NCBI RefSeq assembly: GCF_000473045.1
Contig: NZ_AXAY01000011.1
Span: 62,001-126,000, forward strand
Direction of reading: 5' to 3'
Source of the DNA: Bradyrhizobium sp. WSM3983
GTDB lineage: Bacteria > Pseudomonadota > Alphaproteobacteria > Rhizobiales > Xanthobacteraceae
Length of the DNA stretch: 64,000 nt
Shown piece after piece: positions 51,484-59,664 of the stretch. The notes under the pieces are model-generated. The model saw only the letters and a program-made list of their open reading frames with translations. It was not told the origin of the DNA and made no database searches. Every line of letters starts with the position of its first letter. The first letter of the stretch is position 1. A program made the translations under genes and the position numbers.

Positions 51484-52068
51484 TCACGTCTTGGGCAGAC
51501 GTCCCATCAAATAAAACTCGTCGTTCGGCCGCATGCCGGTGAAATTCGCCAGCCGGTTCGACAGCGCGAAGAAGGCCGAGATCGCGGCGATGTCCCAGAT
51601 GTCGTCGTCGCTGAAGCCGTGGGGGGCGAGGCTTGCGAAATCCTCCTCGGCGATCCGCTGCGCGTCCGCCGAGATCTTCATCGCGAAATCGAGCATCGCT
51701 TTCTCGCGCGGCGTGATGTCGGCCTTGCGGTAGTTGATCGCGATCTGGTCGGCGATCACAGGGTTCTTGGCGCGGATGCGCAGGATCGCGCCATGGGCGA
51801 TCACGCAATATTGGCACTGGTTGGCCGCCGAGGTCGCGACCACGATCATCTCGCGCTCGGCCTTGGTGAGGCCGCCGTCCTTCTCCATCAGCGCGTCGTG
51901 ATAGGAGAAGAAAGCCCGGAACTCGTCGGGCCGGTAGGCCAGCGTCAAAAATACGTTCGGCACGAAGCCGCTCTTTTCCTGCACGGCGAGGAGACGCGTG
52001 CGGATGTCGTCAGGGAGCGTGTCGAGGGCGGGTGCGGGGAAGCGTTGCGCGGGCTTTGTCATGGGCAT
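51484..52068 (-). CDS. AhpD-like carboxymuconolactone-decarboxylase-family peroxidase
   Basis: A 194-residue protein with the AhpD redox motif NQCQYCVIAHGAILR (CxxC then His), followed by EKAMLDFAMKIS and FSDDDIWDIAAISAFFALSNRLAN. The layout is that of uncharacterised peroxidase-related enzymes (TIGR01926-type). It likely reduces peroxides. ATG 52068 (MPMTKPAQ) is used; the longer frame to 52131 runs into a repeat. It lies 10 bp from the mgtC-like gene on the same strand. Confidence 0.88.
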   Translation of the reverse strand: MPMTKPAQRFPAPALDTLPDDIRTRLLAVQEKSGFVPNVFLTLAYRPDEFRAFFSYHDALMEKDGGLTKAEREMIVVATSAANQCQYCVIAHGAILRIRAKNPVIADQIAINYRKADITPREKAMLDFAMKISADAQRIAEEDFASLAPHGFSDDDIWDIAAISAFFALSNRLANFTGMRPNDEFYLMGRLPKT

Positions 52069-52129
52069 GGATTCCGGCTTGGGGCCGGCAACCATAGTCG
52101 ATGCGGGCGAGACGCTCCAGAGGCGTCGC

Positions 52130-52276
52130 AAGGTCTCGTGCCCCGGACGCAGCGCAGCGCTTCTTCAGCGGTGCGCTGCAGAGCCGGGGCCATGTTTTTC
52201 GAGAAAGCGGCGTGTGCGGCGTGGGTCCCGGCTCTGCGGAGCAGCGTTGCACGCTGCACCGCGTCCGGGACACGAG
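52130..52276. repeat. Palindromic intergenic repeat
   Basis: The left part (GTCTCGTGCCCCGGACGCAG, then GAGCCGGGGCC) is echoed in inverted form by the right part (CCCGGCTCTGCGGAGCAGCG, then GCGTCCGGGACACGAG). This is a common type of dispersed bradyrhizobial repeat and probably separates the two minus-strand genes. Confidence 0.75.
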
Positions 52277-52282
52277 CCCACT

Positions 52283-54019
52283 CTACCGCAGCGGCTTCTT
52301 CAGCAGCGAGAAGCGGTCGGGGTCCAGCCCCATCGAGGGCTGCAGCATCGGTGTCTCGGCCGGCGTCAGCGTCTTGGCCGGCGGCGCCTGGAACACCGGG
52401 TCGTTCGGGACATCGCGCTGCGAGGTCGCACCGCGCCAGCGCTCGAGCACGGCACCGACAAAATGCATGTCGTGACCGGAGGTGACCGAAGGCACGCTCG
52501 AGATGGTGGCTTCGCCGCGCGGCAATTGATGCGGCGGCACTTCCTTGAAGCGCAGCCGTGTCGGCAGCGCGACGCCTTCGCCGAACGCCAGCACCTCGCG
52601 GGTGCCGAGCGAGGGGACGAAGGAGAGCAGGTTCGCAGCCGCATCCGACACCGCAGCGCGCAGCAGCGCCTGGTCGCGGTCGTTGGCAAGACGCATCGTG
52701 AACAGCGTGTTGCACTGGGAGATGATGGTGGCGTCGAGCTCGGCGGGGCGCTGCGTGATCAGGCCGAGATAGACGCCGTATTTGCGGCCTTCCTTGGCGA
52801 TGCGCGACACTGCCTTGCGGGTCGGCCCGAAGCCGATATTGCGGTCGGCCGAGGCGTAACGGTGCGCTTCCTCGCAGACGAACAGCATCGGCGAGACGCC
52901 GTCGCTCCACAGGCCGAAATCGAAGGCCATCCGGCAAAGAACCGAAACGACGGAATCGATGACTTCCGCCGGGAACCCGGCGAGCTGCATCACCGTCATC
53001 GGCTTGCCGTTGGCCGGCAGGCGGAACAGATGGCTGATCACCTCGGCCATGGTATCGCCGCCGACATTGGCGTTGTCGAACATGAAGGCATAGCGCGGAT
53101 CGTTGCGGACCGCCTCGATGCGCGAGATCAGCTTGTGATAGATGATGCGCGAGGAGCGGTTTTCCAGCTTGCCCATGCGCTCGTCGATCAGCGAGATCAA
53201 ATCGACCAGACGGTACGGCACCGGCGTATCGACGGTGAAGCCGATCTGCTTGGGGTCGATGCGCTTCAGGCCGAGGCGATCGGTGTTCTGGTATTGCGTG
53301 TAGATGCCCTTGGCGATCGGGATGACTTCCGCGAGGACGTCGAGTTCCTCGGGCGCGCCGGCGCGGCCGCCGAACAGCACGTCGACGATTTCCTCGAAAT
53401 TGAACAGCCAGAACGGCAGCTTCAGATTCCGCGGGTTGAGCACCAGGGCACGGTCGCCGAAGCAGCGGCCATATTCGTTGTGCACGTCGAGCAGGAAGAT
53501 GCGCAGGTTCGGGCGCGCTTTGAGGATCTCGTTGAGCAGCAGCGAGACGCCGGTCGATTTACCGACGCCGGTCGACCCCAGCACCGCGAAATGCTTGGAG
53601 AGCATTTCCTCGATATCGACATAGGCGACGACGGAGCGGTCCTGCTGGAGGAAGCCGACATTGATCTGGTCCGAACCGGTCGGTGCGTAGATGGTGCGCA
53701 GCTCCTGGCTGGTGATCAGGTCGACGGAATCGCCGATGGTCGGATAATTGGTGACGCCGCGCTGGAATTTGGCCTTGTCGGCGGCGTTGAGAATCTCGCC
53801 GAGCAGGTCGACCGAGGCGATGGCAATGTAGTCGGGGTTCGACAAATTCTCGCAGGACACCTCGGTGATCATGGCGACGATGACCGAGCTGGCGCAGCGG
53901 ATGCTGACGAAGCGGCCGACGGTGGCCCGAACCTCCGAGATCGGCATCTGGCTTTCCGCCAGGAGCCCGACCCGGGCAAGCGATCCGCGTACCGAAATCA
54001 CGCGTCCAAAGGATGTCAC
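52283..54019 (-). CDS. HerA-type ATPase
   Basis: A 578-residue HerA/DUF87-family ATPase. An N-terminal HAS-barrel-like domain (about residues 1-110) is followed by the P-loop GSTGVGKSTG (near residue 150), the conserved LLDVHNEY and the Walker B-like MLFVCEEAHRY with ITQRPAELDATI. The archaeal relatives work with the NurA nuclease in DNA end resection; no NurA homologue is adjacent here. The C-terminal 80 residues are low-complexity. The role in alphaproteobacteria is unknown. Confidence 0.9.
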   Translation of the reverse strand: MTSFGRVISVRGSLARVGLLAESQMPISEVRATVGRFVSIRCASSVIVAMITEVSCENLSNPDYIAIASVDLLGEILNAADKAKFQRGVTNYPTIGDSVDLITSQELRTIYAPTGSDQINVGFLQQDRSVVAYVDIEEMLSKHFAVLGSTGVGKSTGVSLLLNEILKARPNLRIFLLDVHNEYGRCFGDRALVLNPRNLKLPFWLFNFEEIVDVLFGGRAGAPEELDVLAEVIPIAKGIYTQYQNTDRLGLKRIDPKQIGFTVDTPVPYRLVDLISLIDERMGKLENRSSRIIYHKLISRIEAVRNDPRYAFMFDNANVGGDTMAEVISHLFRLPANGKPMTVMQLAGFPAEVIDSVVSVLCRMAFDFGLWSDGVSPMLFVCEEAHRYASADRNIGFGPTRKAVSRIAKEGRKYGVYLGLITQRPAELDATIISQCNTLFTMRLANDRDQALLRAAVSDAAANLLSFVPSLGTREVLAFGEGVALPTRLRFKEVPPHQLPRGEATISSVPSVTSGHDMHFVGAVLERWRGATSQRDVPNDPVFQAPPAKTLTPAETPMLQPSMGLDPDRFSLLKKPLR

Positions 54020-54328
54020 GATGGATGAACCTGGAAAGTCCGAGGAGTTTAACCCCGACTATGCGAGCCGGGGCTGGACAAACTGTTAAACGCCAGGCGC
54101 GGCGGCTTTGTTAAATCCGCGACAATTCGGTCGAGAGATTTGTTCCCAATGCATACTTGCGGCCGGAATCGGTCTGAACATGCTGCTTTGTTGGGCTTTG
54201 AACCCAAATCCAATTAAGGAAGATTTTACCATTCGGGCACTCCGTCGGCCGTTCGGGGGGCGGCTGGCACGTCGGAGCATCACCTTCGCCGCGAATGGGC
54301 ACGCGCTGATTTGTTGACGGGACCTAAT
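54020..54328. other. Intergenic region before the extradiol dioxygenase
   Basis: A stretch of about 310 bp without a convincing gene. Small frames on both strands have no clear ribosome-binding sites or family features. It contains a possible -35 element TTGACG at 54314-54319, just before the palindrome. Confidence 0.45.
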
Positions 54329-54350
54329 CATTTGTACATTAGTACAAATG
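54329..54350. promoter_or_regulatory. Palindromic operator upstream of the extradiol dioxygenase
   Basis: CATTTGTAC (54329-54337) and GTACAAATG (54342-54350) form a perfect 9-bp inverted repeat around ATTA. It lies 87 bp before the start codon and overlaps the expected -10 region of the TTGACG promoter, as a repressor site would. Confidence 0.6.
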
Positions 54351-54436
54351 AGCCTGCGGACCCCCATGAACATTGCGTCCCGCGCCCGATTGCGGCGATT
54401 CCATGAACCGGATCGCCACGCCTTTGGAGGAAACCC

Positions 54437-55405
54437 ATGCAGCCCGAACCGATCCTCGATCTCGCCCATCTCGGCCACATGGAACTGCTGACGCCAAAGC
54501 CCGACGAGAGCCTGAAATTCTTCGTCGACGTCATGGGCATGACAGTGAGCGGGCAGAAGGGCGAGTCCGTTTACTTGCGCGGCTGGGACGATTACGAGCG
54601 TTATTCGCTGAAGCTGACGGCGTCGAAGACCTCAGGCATGGAGCACATGGCCCTGCGCGCACGCAGCCAGCAGGCGCTGGAGCGCCGCGTCGCCGCACTC
54701 AAAGGCTCGGGCTTCGACATCGGCTGGATCGAGGGCGACATGGGGCAGGGGCCGACTTTCCGCTGCCGCGATCCCGACGGCCATATCGTCGAGCTCTATT
54801 ACGAGACCGAATGGTATCAGGCGCCGCCGGAGCTGAAGCCTGCGCTGAAGAACCAGGCGCAGCGTTTTCCGGCACGCGGCGTCAACGTTCGCCGGCTCGA
54901 CCATCTCAACTGCCTCGCCGTCGACATCAGGGCCAACCGCGAGTTCTTCGAGAATTATCTCGGCTGCCGCCTCACCGAGCAGATCGTGCTCAATGACGGC
55001 CGGGAAGCCGCGATGTGGCTGACGATGTCCAACAAGAGCTACGATTTCGCCTATTCGCTCGACCATTCCGGCACGCCCGGCCGCTTCCACCACGTCACCT
55101 ACGCCCTCGACAGCCGCGAGGAGATTCTTCGCGCCGCAGATATCTTCCTGGAGAACGGGGTGCACATCGAGACCGGCCCGCACAAGCATGCGATCCAGCA
55201 GACCTTCTTCCTCTACGTCTACGAGCCCGGCGGCAACCGCGTCGAGGTCGCCAATGCCGGCGCGCGCCTCATCCTCGCGCCGGACTGGAAGCCGATCGTG
55301 TGGACGGAGGAAGAGCGCAAGAAGGGTCAGGCCTGGGGGTTGAAGACGATCGAGTCCTTCCACACTCACGGCACGCCGCCGGTGGACGTGAAGAAGCACG
55401 GCTAA
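54437..55405 (+). CDS. Extradiol ring-cleavage dioxygenase (catechol 2,3-dioxygenase type)
   Basis: A 322-residue two-domain type I extradiol dioxygenase that opens an aromatic diol next to one hydroxyl group. The N-terminal domain starts LAHLGHMELLTPK. The catalytic C-terminal domain has the Fe(II) ligands His in RRLDHLNCLAVD (near residue 155), His in GRFHHVTYAL (near 219) and Glu in EPGGNRVEVANAG (near 268). TTTGGAGGAAACCC before ATG 54437 is a strong ribosome-binding site. Its stop overlaps that of the convergent NicB-like gene. The substrate is unknown. Confidence 0.92.
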   Translation: MQPEPILDLAHLGHMELLTPKPDESLKFFVDVMGMTVSGQKGESVYLRGWDDYERYSLKLTASKTSGMEHMALRARSQQALERRVAALKGSGFDIGWIEGDMGQGPTFRCRDPDGHIVELYYETEWYQAPPELKPALKNQAQRFPARGVNVRRLDHLNCLAVDIRANREFFENYLGCRLTEQIVLNDGREAAMWLTMSNKSYDFAYSLDHSGTPGRFHHVTYALDSREEILRAADIFLENGVHIETGPHKHAIQQTFFLYVYEPGGNRVEVANAGARLILAPDWKPIVWTEEERKKGQAWGLKTIESFHTHGTPPVDVKKHG

Positions 55406-58400
55406 TGCGTTGAAGCGCGCACGCGGGCGATCGTCTCGCGCACGCCGGTCCACGCCGGCTTGTCCGGCGCGAACTGCCCGCGCAGGAAGCTGACGAGTTC
55501 CTCGACCTGCGCGTCGCTCATGCTGCCCTTGAACGCCGGCATGTAGCCGAGATCGCTCGATGCGGGCTCGGTGATGCCGTGCAGGATCACTTGCACGAGG
55601 TTGTCCGACGTCGCGCTGTGCAGATTGCTGTTGAGCGCGAGCGAGGGCCGGCTGCCGAACAGTGGCAGCCCGCCGACCTCGTGACAGACAGCGCAGGCGC
55701 CCTGATAGAGCCGCGCGCCGGTGGACGAGGTGACGGTGACCTGCGTTGCGCTCTCGAGCTTCGTCGCGAGTGCGGGCGCATCGGCGGCGGTGTCGTTGAA
55801 CGAGCCGAGATAGACCGCCATCGCGCGGATGTCGGGGGCGGGCAAGGCTTTGAGATCCCGAACGATCGGCGCCATCGGGCCCGCGGCGACACCGTGATAG
55901 CGCGAATGGCCGGTGCGCAAATAGGCGAAAAGCTCATCCTCGGCCCACGGGATCGGCGCGTGCGAGAGCGAGGTCAGCGGCGGCGCCTCCCAGCCCTCGG
56001 CAAAGCCGCCGGCGAGATAGGCCTGCCGCTGCTCGGCGCCGAGCGCGTTGCGCGGCGAATGGCAGGCGCTGCAATGGCCAAGACTCTCGACGAGATAAGC
56101 GCCGCGATTCCAAGCCTCGGATTTTGCGGGATCGGGCTTGAACTCCCTGGTTTGATGGAAGAGAGCGTTCCAACCCGCGAGTAGCGGGCGCAGATTGAAG
56201 GGGAAGGCGAGCGTGTTCGCAGGCGCCGTCGCGCGCACCGAAGGCTGGGCCATCAGGTACGCGTAGAGCGCCTGCAAGTCGGCATCATCAGTCTTCGAAA
56301 AGTGCGTGTACGGGAAGGCGGGATAGAGCTGCCATCCGTCGCGATGCAGCCCGTCGCGCATGGCGCGCTCGAAGGCGGGATAGGACCAGGCGCCGATGCC
56401 GGTTTCGACGTCCGGCGTGATGTTGGTCGAATAGATCGTGCCGAATGGCGTCTCCAGCGCCCGCCCGCCGGCATTGAGCATGCCCGTGAGGCTGGTGTGG
56501 CACTCCGCGCAATTGCCAAGGGCCGCAAGCTGCTGGCCGCGCGCGATCGTCGCCGCGGAATAGACCGATGCGTCGGGCCGCGCGATCGGCGCGATGTCGC
56601 GGCCCGGCAGCAGCGCCGCGCCGATCCCGATCGCGGCGGTGCAGACGGCCGCGATCGTCGCGACAATGCTGGTGCGCTTGGCGAACGGATTTTCCCAGAT
56701 GCGAGACGGTGGCGGCGCAGCGGGTGCGGGCAGGGCTTGCGGCGTCGCCGGCACATCGCCGTGCAATCCCCTCAGGATGCGTTCCGGCGTGAACGGCGGC
56801 TCGCGAAAGCGCACGCCGGTGGCATCGAAGATCGCATTCGCAATGGCCGCCGCGCTCGGGACCGACGCGGACTCGCCGACGCCGAGCGGTGGCTGGTCTG
56901 GCCGCGGCAGCATCAGCACGTCGATCTCTGGCACGTCGGGGAACGGGATGATCGGATAGGCGCCCCATTCCCGCGCCGCCACTGCGCCGCGCTCGAACGA
57001 GACCTCTTCCATCAACGCGCGGCTGGTGGACTGGATGACGTTGCCGTGGATCTGGTGGCGCACGCCGTCCGGATTGATCATCAACCCGGAATCCTGCCCC
57101 GCGACCACGCGGGTGACGCTGACATCGCCGCTGGACTTGTTGACCGCGACATCGGCGACCCACGCGGACCAGGCCGCGCCATAGCCTGGAAACTTGCTGT
57201 GCACGTAGAGCGCATAGGCAAAGCCGCGCCCGTGCACGATTTCGCCGTCCTTTTCCTCGCGGATCGGCCGCGGCGTCCAGCCGGCGCGCTCGGCGACTGC
57301 GTTGACGAGATCGACGGCGCGCTGATCCCTGAGATAGCGCAGGCGATATTCAATGGGATCGATTCCGGCCTCGGTCGCGGCCTCGTCGATGTAGGATTCA
57401 TGCGCAAACGTGTTCGGCAACGCCGAGACGCCGCGAAACCAGGACGCGCGCACGATCGGCGCCATGTCATGCGCGACCACGCGCATGTGGTCGTAATCAT
57501 AGGGCGGGATCGCGGTGCGGTCGCCCATCTGGAGTACGGCAGGCTCCGATGAGATCCGTCCGGTCAGCAGCAACGCCAGCGTCGGCGCCGCGTTCGAGGG
57601 ATAGCGTGTGGTGAGATCGTAACCGGCGATGCCGCCGTCGGCATCGAGGCCGCCGTTGACGTCGATGAGCTGTGCGGTGCCCTTGGGCTCCCAGGCGTGC
57701 TCTTGCTCGCGCGTCAACTGCACCCGCACGGGCCGGCCGACTGCGCGCGACAGCAGCAGTGCATCGGCCGTGACATCATCGGCGCAGTTACGGCCGTAGC
57801 AGCCAGCGGCCTCGAGCCGGATGACTTCGACCTCGCTCTCCGGACGTTCGATCAGCAGGGCGAGGTCGCTGCGCAGCACATGCGGGTTCTGCGTGCCTGA
57901 CCAGACGCGGACATTGCCGTCCTGGAAGTCCGCGACCGCGCAGGACGGACCGATCGAGGCGTGCATCTGGTACGGCCAGACATAAGTGCGCCGCAACGGC
58001 TTGGCTGCGCCTGAAATAGCAGCATCGACGTCGCCTTTGTCGATCAGCGTGCGCGGCGTCGACGGATGGGCGCGCAGCGCGGTCTCGACGTCGGCGAGAT
58101 CGGTCAGCGCCGGCGTCGGCTTCCAGCTCACTACGAGCTGCTCTGCCGCGCGAATCGCATTCTCCTCGCGCTCGGCAACCACGCCGACGAAATCGCCAAT
58201 GCGGACCACGGCCACGAGGCCGGGAATGTTGCTTACAGAAGCTTCGTCAACCGCGATCAGGCTGGTGCCGACGAAGGGACCCGCATCCACGCCGGAGTAG
58301 GGCGGGCGCACCACGCGGCCGTGCAGCATGCCGGGTACGCGGATGTCGTGCACGAAAGTCAGCTCACCCGTGGCCTTGGCAGGCAGGTCGACGCGCGGCA

Positions 58401-58914
58401 TCGACTGGCCGACGATGGCGTAGTCGCCGACGGCCTTGACGGCGACGTCATCGGCAAGTTCGAGGCGAATGGTCTCGCCACCGATCAATTCGCCGTAGCT
58501 GATGCTGCGATTATGGCCGCGGACGAGGCCGTCTTCGATCTTCAACTCAGTGGTCGGCAATTCGAGCCGCTCCGCCGCGCGTGCGATCAAAAAGTGCCGC
58601 GCCTGGGCTGCGGCCTTGCGCAGCGGGACGGCAGTGATCTGGATGGTTTCGCTCGCGATCGTCGCGCCCTGGTTCGGCACAATGGCGGTGTCGCCGAGCA
58701 CCACGATGACACGGGCAAAGGAGACGTCGAGCTCTTCGGCGACGATCTGGCCGAGTGCGGTGCGGATGCCGGTGCCGAGATCGACATGGCCGTTATAGGC
58801 CGTGACCGCTCCATCCGCGGTGATGCGGACGAAGGTTTCGGACGTGACTTCGTCCACGGTGCGGACGACGACGAGCGAGCCCCGCTCAGCTCCGTTCGGG
58901 TGCGGAGAGGCCAT
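55402..58914 (-). CDS. NicB-like molybdopterin hydroxylase large subunit fused to three cytochrome c domains
   Basis: A 1170-residue fusion. Residues 1 to about 720 form the molybdopterin domain of the aldehyde-oxidase/isoquinoline-oxidoreductase type, ending with the catalytic Glu in GVGESASVPSAAAI. A membrane helix follows near residues 742-765 (SIVATIAAVCTAAIGIGAAL). Three haem c motifs come next: CAECH (near 801), CSACH (near 950) and CAVCH (near 1076), with a Met ligand in YMPAFKGSM. This order matches NicB of nicotinate dehydrogenase (about 1190 residues). It would hydroxylate nicotinate at C6 and pass electrons to the respiratory chain. It overlaps the NicA-like gene by 1 bp (TGATG). 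Confidence 0.88.
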   Translation of the reverse strand: MASPHPNGAERGSLVVVRTVDEVTSETFVRITADGAVTAYNGHVDLGTGIRTALGQIVAEELDVSFARVIVVLGDTAIVPNQGATIASETIQITAVPLRKAAAQARHFLIARAAERLELPTTELKIEDGLVRGHNRSISYGELIGGETIRLELADDVAVKAVGDYAIVGQSMPRVDLPAKATGELTFVHDIRVPGMLHGRVVRPPYSGVDAGPFVGTSLIAVDEASVSNIPGLVAVVRIGDFVGVVAEREENAIRAAEQLVVSWKPTPALTDLADVETALRAHPSTPRTLIDKGDVDAAISGAAKPLRRTYVWPYQMHASIGPSCAVADFQDGNVRVWSGTQNPHVLRSDLALLIERPESEVEVIRLEAAGCYGRNCADDVTADALLLSRAVGRPVRVQLTREQEHAWEPKGTAQLIDVNGGLDADGGIAGYDLTTRYPSNAAPTLALLLTGRISSEPAVLQMGDRTAIPPYDYDHMRVVAHDMAPIVRASWFRGVSALPNTFAHESYIDEAATEAGIDPIEYRLRYLRDQRAVDLVNAVAERAGWTPRPIREEKDGEIVHGRGFAYALYVHSKFPGYGAAWSAWVADVAVNKSSGDVSVTRVVAGQDSGLMINPDGVRHQIHGNVIQSTSRALMEEVSFERGAVAAREWGAYPIIPFPDVPEIDVLMLPRPDQPPLGVGESASVPSAAAIANAIFDATGVRFREPPFTPERILRGLHGDVPATPQALPAPAAPPPSRIWENPFAKRTSIVATIAAVCTAAIGIGAALLPGRDIAPIARPDASVYSAATIARGQQLAALGNCAECHTSLTGMLNAGGRALETPFGTIYSTNITPDVETGIGAWSYPAFERAMRDGLHRDGWQLYPAFPYTHFSKTDDADLQALYAYLMAQPSVRATAPANTLAFPFNLRPLLAGWNALFHQTREFKPDPAKSEAWNRGAYLVESLGHCSACHSPRNALGAEQRQAYLAGGFAEGWEAPPLTSLSHAPIPWAEDELFAYLRTGHSRYHGVAAGPMAPIVRDLKALPAPDIRAMAVYLGSFNDTAADAPALATKLESATQVTVTSSTGARLYQGACAVCHEVGGLPLFGSRPSLALNSNLHSATSDNLVQVILHGITEPASSDLGYMPAFKGSMSDAQVEELVSFLRGQFAPDKPAWTGVRETIARVRASTH

Positions 58915-59396
58915 CAATCACGGGCCTCGGCGAGCTGGCCCGATGCGCGCATCACGGCACGCAGGATTTCCACATGCGTGCCGCAGCGGCAGAGATTGTA
59001 GCGCAGCGCGGTGAGCACTTCCTGCTCTGATGGCTGCGGGTTGATCGCGAGCAGCGCCTTGGTGGTCATGATCATGCCGTTGAGGCAATAGCCGCATTGC
59101 GCGGCCTGCTCATCGATGAAGGCTTGCTGCACCGCATCAGGCTTGTCGCGGGTGCCGAGCCCTTCGAGCGTCACGATGTCGCGCCCGGCGCAGCCACCGA
59201 TCGGAATCACACAAGAGCGTGCGGCCGTGCCGTCGATCAGGACAGTGCAGGTGCCGCATTCACCCAAGCCGCAACCGTATTTCGGGCCGTTGAGTCCGAG
59301 ATCGTTGCGCAGCACATAGAGCAGCGGCGTCTGGCGGTCTGCCGTGACGTCGTGGATCCTGCCGTTCACGGTGAGGCGGATCGGTGCCTGCGTCAT
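58914..59396 (-). CDS. NicA-like 2Fe-2S subunit of a molybdenum hydroxylase
   Basis: A 160-residue xanthine-oxidase-type small subunit. The plant-type 2Fe-2S cluster is in YGCGLGECGTCTVLIDG with a fourth Cys in RSC, and the second cluster is in QCGYCLNG and CRCGTHVEI. The length and sequence match the NicA/IorA group, which works with a large subunit that needs no FAD subunit. ATG 59396 is used; the open frame runs further upstream without similarity. It is the first gene of the minus-strand pair. Confidence 0.92.
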   Translation of the reverse strand: MTQAPIRLTVNGRIHDVTADRQTPLLYVLRNDLGLNGPKYGCGLGECGTCTVLIDGTAARSCVIPIGGCAGRDIVTLEGLGTRDKPDAVQQAFIDEQAAQCGYCLNGMIMTTKALLAINPQPSEQEVLTALRYNLCRCGTHVEILRAVMRASGQLAEARD

Positions 59397-59479
59397 CCTC
59401 GTTCTCAAACCCTTGGTCTCTGCAAACCTTGGTCTCCGCATGCGCGTGGTCGCAAAAATTCTACGTCGCGACGATACCG

Positions 59480-59543
59480 TTTGTACACAAACGTGCAAGC
59501 GGCCATGCCGCAGTGCAACGCAACTGCCCGTTTTGTGGACAAA
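59480..59543. promoter_or_regulatory. Two TTTGT-N2-ACAAA boxes in the divergent promoter region
   Basis: TTTGTACACAAA at 59480-59491 (inside the 16-bp palindrome at 59478-59493) and TTTGTGGACAAA at 59532-59543 have centres 52 bp apart, close to five helical turns. Both lie upstream of the NicA-like gene. Confidence 0.6.
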
Positions 59544-59627
59544 GCGGGGAGGCAAATGAGGTTTTATGCGGCAGGCGCGCCTTTTCGCACGCGGCGCCGC
59601 TTGACAGCTATCGGGACCGCGCGCACC

Positions 59628-59647
59628 ATCGTTCGTATACGAATGAT
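59628..59647. promoter_or_regulatory. GTATAC-centred palindrome before the reductase gene
   Basis: ATCGTTCGTATACGAATGAT is a 20-bp palindrome with one mismatched pair (core TTCGTATACGAA). It lies 18 bp before the reductase start and downstream of a TTGACA element at 59601. The GTATAC core is seen in many GntR/FadR-type operators. Confidence 0.55.
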
Positions 59648-59664
59648 AACGCGTCGTGATCCGC

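Noticed and set aside
52283..54019. HerA-type ATPase as part of a defence island
   Set aside because: No nuclease, SIR2, DUF4297 or other defence gene is adjacent; the neighbours are metabolic and conserved-type genes.
54086..54540. Small open frames between the HerA gene and the dioxygenase
   Set aside because: There are no ribosome-binding sites or family features, and several frames overlap the dioxygenase promoter.
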